Positions 54,493 to 60,127 of a DNA stretch of 60,127 bases are shown one piece after another. The notes below the pieces were generated by a model. It was not told the DNA's origin. It did not search any database and was given only the letters and a program-made list of their open reading frames with translations. This stretch comes from Lachnospiraceae bacterium (GTDB lineage Bacteria > Bacillota > Clostridia > Lachnospirales > Lachnospiraceae): NCBI GenBank assembly GCA_017624855.1, contig JAGAMF010000002.1:131866-191992 (forward strand), read 5' to 3'. Numbering within the stretch: position 1 is the stretch's first letter; each line of letters opens with the position of its first letter. The translations under genes were made by a program, and so were the position numbers.

Positions 54493-55312
54493 CATAAGAA
54501 TCTTTTAACTTACGAAGCATCTCCTTAGTGGTCAAACCAATAAGGGGATGTCTTTTATATGGAGCAATTTCGTTCAAAGGTACAAGTACAAAATCGCGAT
54601 ACTGCATATCGACATGAGGAATCGTAAGGGAATCCGTTTCGATTACCATATCATCAAAATATAAAATATCCAAATCCAAGGTTCTGGGCCCCCAATGCTC
54701 CTTGCGAACGCGACCTGCGTGTTTCTCTTCCGCCTGTAAGAATTCCAGTAATTCCTTCGGCTCCAACAAAGTTCTCAATTCCAAAACTCCGTTGTAGAAA
54801 TTGTCCTGTTCCACACCGCCATAGGGCTTGCTCTCCACGAACTTGGATACTTTCTTCACCTCACAACGCATATCCGCTTTTAAATTGGCGATGGCATCAT
54901 TGATATAGGCCATTCTGTCACCCATATTGGAACCAAAGGCAATGAAGGCAGTATGCCAGCTGCGGTGGATTTTTACCGAAACATTATCGAAAGGTAAAGG
55001 AATGGGCGCCTGAGGCTTCTCAATTTCCAAAGTAACTGCTTCCAGTTCCGGATATGCCATAAGAATCTTTCTTGCAAGACGGTTTGCAATGGTCTCCAAA
55101 AGGTTCATTCTGTACTGCGTCATAAAATCATTGATTAACTGACAGACTTTACCGTAATCCACGGAATCTGTCAACTCATCCGATCTTCCGGCTTTGGCAG
55201 TATCAAAATAAAGAGTGGCATTTACAAGAAACTTCTGTCCCTTCTCCTGCTCTTCCTTGTATACCCCATGGTTCGCAAATACTTCTAATCCTTTAATAAA
55301 AATCTGATCCAT
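54479..55312 (-). CDS. folBK: Dihydroneopterin aldolase-HPPK fusion (FolB-FolK)
   Basis: 277 residues. FolB (~1-118: IKGLEVFANHGVYKEEQEKGQ) is fused to HPPK (~122-275: AFIAFGSNMGDRMAYINDA, GPRTLDLDILYFDD). These do two consecutive steps of dihydrofolate synthesis: cleavage of dihydroneopterin and pyrophosphorylation of hydroxymethyl-dihydropterin. The last gene of the fol operon, 14 bases after folP. Confidence 0.96.
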   Translation of the reverse strand: MDQIFIKGLEVFANHGVYKEEQEKGQKFLVNATLYFDTAKAGRSDELTDSVDYGKVCQLINDFMTQYRMNLLETIANRLARKILMAYPELEAVTLEIEKPQAPIPLPFDNVSVKIHRSWHTAFIAFGSNMGDRMAYINDAIANLKADMRCEVKKVSKFVESKPYGGVEQDNFYNGVLELRTLLEPKELLEFLQAEEKHAGRVRKEHWGPRTLDLDILYFDDMVIETDSLTIPHVDMQYRDFVLVPLNEIAPYKRHPLIGLTTKEMLRKLKDSYVTQK

Positions 55313-55326
55313 ATTAACCCCACCTT

Positions 55327-56136
55327 TTACTGTTTTCCGAGAATTGCCTCCGTCATACGAATCGCTCTTACATTCTCTTTAATATCATGAACCCTTACAA
55401 ATGAACAGCCTTTCATAACTGCCATAACCGTAGTAACCAAAGTACCTTCCACCCGTTCAAACACAGGCAGATCCAAGGTTAATCCGATTACGGATTTTCT
55501 TGATGTTCCCAAAAGAATCGGATATCCAAAGCAATGTAACTGCTCCAAATGATTAATGATTTCCAAATTCTGTTCATGGGTTTTGGCAAAACCAACGCCC
55601 GGGTCAATGATAATTTTATCATCTGCTATTCCTGCTTTTCTTGCCGATTCAATATATGCCGACAAATCATTTTGCATATCGGTCCAAAAATTATTGTAAT
55701 TCATAAAATCCCGATTATGCATAATTGCACAGGCAACCTTATTCTCTGCGATAAGTGACGCCATATCGGCGCTACCCTGCAAACTTTTTACATCGTTAAT
55801 CAAATCAGCGCCGGCTAAAATTCCGGCCTTGGCAACTTCGGATTTCGATGTGTCCAGAGAAACCGGTATATCCAAGCTTGCTTTTATTCTCTCAATTACG
55901 GGTACTACTCTTTCAATCTCTTCCTGCGCACTTACCGGTGCATACCCCGGTCTTGTGGATTCTCCGCCCACATCAATGATGTCCGCTCCATCATGAAGCA
56001 TTTCTTCCGCTTTTTTTAAAGCCGAATCCACACTGATATATTTACCGCCGTCCGAAAAAGAATCCGGCGTTACATTCAATATTCCCATTACATAGGTTCT
56101 GTTTGCCGTATCAAATTCTCTAGTGCCTATTTTCAT
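55327..56136 (-). CDS. folP: Dihydropteroate synthase
   Basis: 269 residues. MGILNVTPDSFSDGG (~17-31), DVGGESTRPG (~55-64) and VSLDTSKSEVAKAG are standard; KSVIGLTL and RVHDIKEN close the barrel. It joins p-aminobenzoate with hydroxymethyl-dihydropterin pyrophosphate and is the sulfonamide target. It lies between the HD gene and folBK. Confidence 0.97.
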   Translation of the reverse strand: MKIGTREFDTANRTYVMGILNVTPDSFSDGGKYISVDSALKKAEEMLHDGADIIDVGGESTRPGYAPVSAQEEIERVVPVIERIKASLDIPVSLDTSKSEVAKAGILAGADLINDVKSLQGSADMASLIAENKVACAIMHNRDFMNYNNFWTDMQNDLSAYIESARKAGIADDKIIIDPGVGFAKTHEQNLEIINHLEQLHCFGYPILLGTSRKSVIGLTLDLPVFERVEGTLVTTVMAVMKGCSFVRVHDIKENVRAIRMTEAILGKQ

Positions 56137-56173
56137 ATTTTATGCTCCCAATACAAGTCCCATCATATAATTC

Positions 56174-56656
56174 TTAATAATTCAGTTCTTTGTTTTTCTT
56201 GCCCTTCTTCCAGTCACATAGCTCGCTTGCCTTGCAAAAATAACACTCTCTGCTTAATTTATCCGCACGATAAATCACATCTGCCAGATCGTGCTTCTTT
56301 GACTCTTTCTGACTCCGATGTAAAAGAATTGCCTGCAAAATCTGCTGAATTTCTTTTTTACGAAAACCGCAGTCTTTTAAAATAGGTTCCGCAATCTCCG
56401 CACTGGCAATTTCATGAGGTGTTTTGTCATCATACTGAATATGCCTTCCGATGTCGTGCAACAATGCCGTAGCATAAATTAAATCCTTATCAACATCCTT
56501 GTGTTCTTCCAAATTAAGAATCATGGCAATGCGGGCCACATTCATAAAATGATCCGTATCGTGCTTACAAAAAATTCTGTTTTCTTCTCTGATTGCAATC
56601 TCTGCCAAAGCCTCTTTATAGGCAGGATGCTCAATGATTCGATTCACCTGTTTCAT
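56174..56656 (-). CDS. HD-domain phosphohydrolase in folate operon
   Basis: 160 residues. Metal motif residues are in CKHDTDHFMNVARI (~28-41), ALLHDIGRHI (~67-76) and IYRADKLSRECYF (~131-143); three cysteines follow in CYFCKASELC, possibly a metal site. Stand-alone HD enzymes cleave phosphoesters. Placed between folE and folP it could carry out the poorly defined removal of phosphates from dihydroneopterin triphosphate, an analogy to the archaeal HD enzyme MptB; this is inference. It is 37 bases upstream of folP. Confidence 0.8.
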   Translation of the reverse strand: MKQVNRIIEHPAYKEALAEIAIREENRIFCKHDTDHFMNVARIAMILNLEEHKDVDKDLIYATALLHDIGRHIQYDDKTPHEIASAEIAEPILKDCGFRKKEIQQILQAILLHRSQKESKKHDLADVIYRADKLSRECYFCKASELCDWKKGKKNKELNY

Positions 56657-56731
56657 CCGCTACACATCCGTACTTTACATTTATTTTACCGTGTTTTAAA
56701 TCCTTGGTTACGCCCACATGGCCGCATTTTA

Positions 56732-57292
56732 CTACCGGCAGTTTAACATCTGAAAAAACATATTCTTCAGTTCTTCGTTTTCTTCAAAAGCACCTCTTGC
56801 CACCATGGTAACAGTTTTGCTTCCGGGTTTCTTCACGCCTCGCATTGTCATGCAAAGGTGCTCCGCTTCCAGAACCACCATTACGCCCTGGGGCTTTAAC
56901 TCTTCCATCATGGCATCCGCAATCTGCGCTGTCATCTGCTCCTGAATCTGTAACCTTCTTGCAAATACTTCAACGGTTCTTGCAAGCTTGCTTAAACCTA
57001 CCACTTCACCGTTGGGAATGTATGCAATATGTGCCTTACCGTAAAAGGGCATCATATGATGCTCGCACATGGAGTAAAATACAATATCCTTTTCCAACAC
57101 CATCTCGTTATTCTCTACATGAAAACGCTTCGCCAAATGCACTCCGGCATCCTCATCGTTTCCTGCAAGAATCTCTGTATACATACGGGCGATACGGTCG
57201 GGAGTTTCCCGAAGTCCTTCTCTGTTTACATCCTCACCGATACCTTCCAAGAGAAGTGTAATCGCCTCTTTTACTTTCTTTTCATCTACCAT
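56732..57292 (-). CDS. folE: GTP cyclohydrolase I
   Basis: 186 residues. [20 protein letters not shown] (~71-90) includes the zinc cysteine and histidines; [14 protein letters not shown] (~25-38) and [12 protein letters not shown] (~147-158) are also typical. It opens GTP to form dihydroneopterin triphosphate, the first step of folate synthesis. It follows folC by 26 bases. Confidence 0.97.
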   Translation of the reverse strand: MVDEKKVKEAITLLLEGIGEDVNREGLRETPDRIARMYTEILAGNDEDAGVHLAKRFHVENNEMVLEKDIVFYSMCEHHMMPFYGKAHIAYIPNGEVVGLSKLARTVEVFARRLQIQEQMTAQIADAMMEELKPQGVMVVLEAEHLCMTMRGVKKPGSKTVTMVARGAFEENEELKNMFFQMLNCR

Positions 57293-57318
57293 TGTAAGCC
57301 TCCGTATAACGACTTCCG

Positions 57319-58608
57319 TTATTTCTTCCCCGCAAAGCAGGCTCTCAGTTTGCCCATATAGGACAGTGAACCGAATGCCAGCACCACGCCGTCATCACCG
57401 GCCATAAGCCTTGCAAGTTCAAGCGCCTCTTCCACAGAATCCGTAGCCGTAACATTGGGATTATATTCCCGAATCGCTTTTGCCAGTTCAAATGCCGGCA
57501 AAGCGCGCTCTCTGTTTGGCGGTGTTACCGTAAAAATGAATTCCGCCATGGGAACCGCTTCCTGAATCATAGGGGTATAATCTTTATCCTTTAATACTCC
57601 CATTATATAGATAATCCGCTGATTTGTAAAATGAAAACGCATGGTTTCCATGAGTTTTTTTACCGCATCCTCATTATGTGCCCCGTCTGCGATTATATAA
57701 GGCTTTTTTGACAGAATTTCAAACCTGCCGGGCCATTGAGATCCCATAAAACCTTTGCGGATTTTCTCTTCTTTTAATGATACGCCGCAGCTTTTTAAAC
57801 ATTCCAACGCCTCCAGCGCCAAAGCGGCATTCTCCGTCTGATAACTTCCAAGCAAAGGAAGTTCCACTTGCTTATAGGCACCATAGGATATTTTCTGACC
57901 CCTAAGGCTCTGTCGACCTACTTTTATGTCTTCGCTACGGACGCAGACAAATGAAATATTATGCTTGTCGCATTCCTGCTGCAAAACCTGTTTTACCGCT
58001 TCTTCCTGAGGCGCGGATACCGCCTTACAACCTGCCTTTAAAATACCGGCCTTATTTGCTGCAATCTCCGCCAAAGTATCTCCCAAAAACGCCATGTGGT
58101 CCTTGCTGATGGATGTAAAAACACAAAGCATGGTGTTTTCAACAATATTGGTTGCATCCAGAGTGCCTCCCATGCCGGTTTCCAGCACTACAAAATCACA
58201 TTTTTTATCCGTAAAATACCGAAATCCCAAGGCAGTCTCAACTTCAAACGCAGTAGGATGCGTAAGGCCCTCTCCTTCCATTGCTGTACAGATATCAAAA
58301 ATCTCTGTCATACCTTCTGCCACCGCAGTTTTGGAAATCATGCGGTTATTCACCTGAATACGCTCCCGGTAATCATTAATCACCGGGGAAATATAGCGAC
58401 CCACTTTATATCCGTTGGCCGTCAGTGCGTTGGCAATCAATGTAGATACGGAACCCTTACCGTTGGTTCCCGCCACATGTATAAAAGTTAATTTCTCCTG
58501 GGGATTCCCCATACGCTTCAACAATTCACGAATGGAATCCAAGCCGGGAACGCTGCCTAACTTATTCACTTTTAATTCCATGTAATCCATTACTTCTTCG
58601 TATTTCAT
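57319..58608 (-). CDS. folC: Folylpolyglutamate/dihydrofolate synthase
   Basis: 429 residues with a Mur-ligase-type fold: [11 protein letters not shown] (~45-55), [14 protein letters not shown] (~141-154) and DGAHNEDAV (~304-312). It adds glutamate to dihydropteroate and folates. It is the first gene of the folate operon (folC-folE-HD-folP-folBK). No tetrahydrofolate riboswitch fits in the short leader. Confidence 0.95.
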   Translation of the reverse strand: MKYEEVMDYMELKVNKLGSVPGLDSIRELLKRMGNPQEKLTFIHVAGTNGKGSVSTLIANALTANGYKVGRYISPVINDYRERIQVNNRMISKTAVAEGMTEIFDICTAMEGEGLTHPTAFEVETALGFRYFTDKKCDFVVLETGMGGTLDATNIVENTMLCVFTSISKDHMAFLGDTLAEIAANKAGILKAGCKAVSAPQEEAVKQVLQQECDKHNISFVCVRSEDIKVGRQSLRGQKISYGAYKQVELPLLGSYQTENAALALEALECLKSCGVSLKEEKIRKGFMGSQWPGRFEILSKKPYIIADGAHNEDAVKKLMETMRFHFTNQRIIYIMGVLKDKDYTPMIQEAVPMAEFIFTVTPPNRERALPAFELAKAIREYNPNVTATDSVEEALELARLMAGDDGVVLAFGSLSYMGKLRACFAGKK

Positions 58609-58630
58609 AGATAATTCCTTTTCATAAAAT

Positions 58631-58653
58631 CAGGCAGACCTAACGCCTGCCTG
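58631..58653. terminator. Terminator of PH-domain gene
   Basis: CAGGCAG/CTGCCTG with a 9-base loop; ATTTTAT follows on the minus strand and TTCTTTT on the plus strand. It separates the PH gene from the fol operon. Confidence 0.7.
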
Positions 58654-58658
58654 TTCTT

Positions 58659-59045
58659 TTATATCGTATCTACATCATCCATTTCACCGGTACCGATGTT
58701 TAAGGTATTTACGGTTCTTCTCTTAAGTCTGGCCTCTTCGGAATATCTTAAAATAAAATCCTTTACATCCTGAGAATGCTTGATATTCTTAAGAATCAGT
58801 GAAGGATGGGTATTGTCGCCCGTATAGCAAACTACATTTCCCAGCTTAAACCATCTCTGGAAAAATCCCCGTTCCAAAGTAACATCCTGAATTTTATACA
58901 TGTAACAGTCATTCTGCACTTTTTTGAAAAATCCGCTGTCAATGGTAAGCACATCTTCTTTTATCACATATGTGGTAAAAGTAAAAGGTAATCCAAAAAA
59001 TCCCCAACGCTTCTTTTCAATCATCTGATTCATTTCGGTTTCCAT
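58659..59045 (-). CDS. Bacterial PH-domain protein
   Basis: 128 residues. YVIKEDVLTIDSGFFKKV (~27-44) and IQDVTLERGFFQRWF (~52-66) resemble YdbT/YdbS-type bacterial PH domains; here no membrane helix is present. Role unknown. GGAGG lies before the ATG. It is divergent from pyrB and has its own terminator. Confidence 0.75.
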   Translation of the reverse strand: METEMNQMIEKKRWGFFGLPFTFTTYVIKEDVLTIDSGFFKKVQNDCYMYKIQDVTLERGFFQRWFKLGNVVCYTGDNTHPSLILKNIKHSQDVKDFILRYSEEARLKRRTVNTLNIGTGEMDDVDTI

Positions 59046-59153
59046 ATTTCAACCTCCTTACAAGAAAAAATTCAGGTATTATATCATCTTTTATATTATA
59101 ATCCTTAATGCAAAAAACTGCAATTTAAAATAGCATTTTTTTGTCGGTTTATC

Positions 59154-59182
59154 TTGAATGAACACCTCTGTTGTGGTAATAT
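59154..59182 (+). promoter_or_regulatory. Promoter of pyrB
   Basis: TTGAAT (59154-59159), 17 bases, TAATAT (59177-59182). No pyrimidine attenuator hairpin is obvious in the short leader. Confidence 0.6.
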
Positions 59183-59218
59183 TATTCAAGTTGAAAACAT
59201 ACATGAAAGGAGTCAATT

Positions 59219-60127
59219 ATGAGACATTTAATGAGTCCTCTCGATTTTACCGTTGAAGAATTGGAGAACCTCTTCAATCTTGCAAACGATATAGAGACAA
59301 ACCGTAAAAAGTACGCTCATGCTTGCGACGGCAAGACTCTTGCCACCTGCTTTTATGAGCCCAGTACCAGAACTCGTTTGAGTTTTGAAGCTGCAATGAT
59401 TAACTTAGGAGGAAGTGTTCTCGGTTTCTCAGATGCCAACAGTTGTTCCGCATCCAAAGGCGAAAGCGTTTCCGACACCATTCGCATGATTTCCTGCTAT
59501 GCAGACATCTGTGCAATGCGTCATCCCAAGGAAGGTGCTCCCATGGTAGCCGCTTCCAAATCACGCATTCCCGTTGTAAATGCCGGCGACGGCGGTCATC
59601 AGCATCCCACCCAGACACTTACCGATTTACTTACCATTCGTTCCTTAAAAGGACGCCTTAACAATTTTACCATCGGTTTGTGCGGCGACTTAAAATTCGG
59701 TCGTACCGTTCATTCATTGATTAACGCTCTCGTGCGTTATGACAATATTTCTTTTGTATTCATTTCTCCGGAAGAATTAAAAATTCCCGAATATATCATC
59801 GAAATGTTAAAAGAAAAGAACATTCCCTTCAAGGAAGTCATTCGCTTGGAAGATGTTATGCCCGATTTGGACATCCTCTACATGACCCGTGTTCAGAGAG
59901 AACGTTTCTTCAACGAAGAAGATTATGTTCGTTTAAAAGACTTCTACATTTTGAACAAAGAGAAAATGGCATTGGGCAAAGAAGATATGCTGGTACTTCA
60001 TCCTCTTCCCCGTGTAAACGAAATTTCCGTAGAAGTAGATGACGATCCCAGAGCCGCATACTTTAAACAGGTTCAGTATGGTGTATACGCAAGAATGGCG
60101 TTGATTTTAACACTGCTTGAAGTTGAT
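59219..60127 (+). CDS. pyrB: Aspartate carbamoyltransferase, catalytic chain (runs off window)
   Basis: 303 codons to the window edge with no stop; the family is about 305-310 residues, so only a few codons are missing. [15 protein letters not shown] (~44-58) binds carbamoyl phosphate; MRHPKEGA (~101-108), [12 protein letters not shown] and HPLPRVNE are conserved. It makes carbamoyl-aspartate, the first committed step of pyrimidine synthesis. AAAGGAG lies eight bases before the ATG. A regulatory pyrI may follow outside the window. Confidence 0.96.
   Translation, partial: MRHLMSPLDFTVEELENLFNLANDIETNRKKYAHACDGKTLATCFYEPSTRTRLSFEAAMINLGGSVLGFSDANSCSASKGESVSDTIRMISCYADICAMRHPKEGAPMVAASKSRIPVVNAGDGGHQHPTQTLTDLLTIRSLKGRLNNFTIGLCGDLKFGRTVHSLINALVRYDNISFVFISPEELKIPEYIIEMLKEKNIPFKEVIRLEDVMPDLDILYMTRVQRERFFNEEDYVRLKDFYILNKEKMALGKEDMLVLHPLPRVNEISVEVDDDPRAAYFKQVQYGVYARMALILTLLEVD

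Overview
The window looks like a chromosome segment of a low-GC anaerobic Firmicute, most likely a Lachnospiraceae-type Clostridia. The reasons are a HemZ-type radical SAM enzyme next to rel, two T-box leaders, a CIRCE element on groESL, canonical sigma-A promoters with 17-nt spacing, strong GGAGG ribosome sites, and DUF5050 and DUF4236 family proteins. I saw no rRNA, tRNA or CRISPR array.

Layout. (1) 1-8034: the 3' remnant of a bacterial-type aspS, then a visibly A+T-richer operon read on the minus strand. In transcription order it holds a possible 21-codon peptide, an AsnRS-like protein, a PurD-like ATP-grasp ligase, a HAD-kinase fusion, a catalytic-core-only ThrRS-like protein, a P-loop nucleoside/nucleotide kinase-like protein, an HD hydrolase and a complete archaeal-type AspRS. 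It lies where aspS should follow hisS. (2) 8270-11657: hisS, and an ACT-ACT-metallo-beta-lactamase-fold gene behind an Ile-type T-box. (3) 11684-25928: accessory region of small single-gene modules (MmcQ/YjbR, DinB-like, AraC, CatA-like, VOC, methyltransferase, XRE-DUF5680, GNATs, TetR, isochorismatase-like). Six copies of an AAATTTGAATTT box, three of them next to a conserved hairpin, mark module boundaries. A 5.65-kb integrative mobilizable element (16454-22104) sits inside this array. (4) 25974-33311: glycosyltransferase, flavin-binding-type protein, SAP protein, hemZ, MBL hydrolase, rel and a DUF4236 protein. (5) 33537-36223: an XRE-cupin-acyl-CoA ligase fusion behind a second Ile-type T-box. 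(6) 36265-60127: mostly core genes: a lipoprotein, an amino-acid ABC importer, groSL, a diguanylate cyclase, an ABC-F ATPase, a PHP-HAD fusion, purC, a PilZ protein, ppx-ppk-maf, a DUF5050 protein, a folate operon (folC-folE-HD-folP-folBK), a PH-domain protein, and pyrB running off the right edge.

The most interesting part is 1-8034. It combines amino-acid-activating enzyme paralogs, an amide-forming ligase paralog and phosphate-handling enzymes with a spare AspRS, at a site where the resident aspS has been cut down to its last ~75 codons. My hypothesis is a biosynthetic island making an aminoacyl or peptidyl nucleotide-like product aimed at aspartyl-tRNA synthesis, with the foreign AspRS as the insensitive replacement. 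This is inference: the gene content and the remnant are visible, the product is not.
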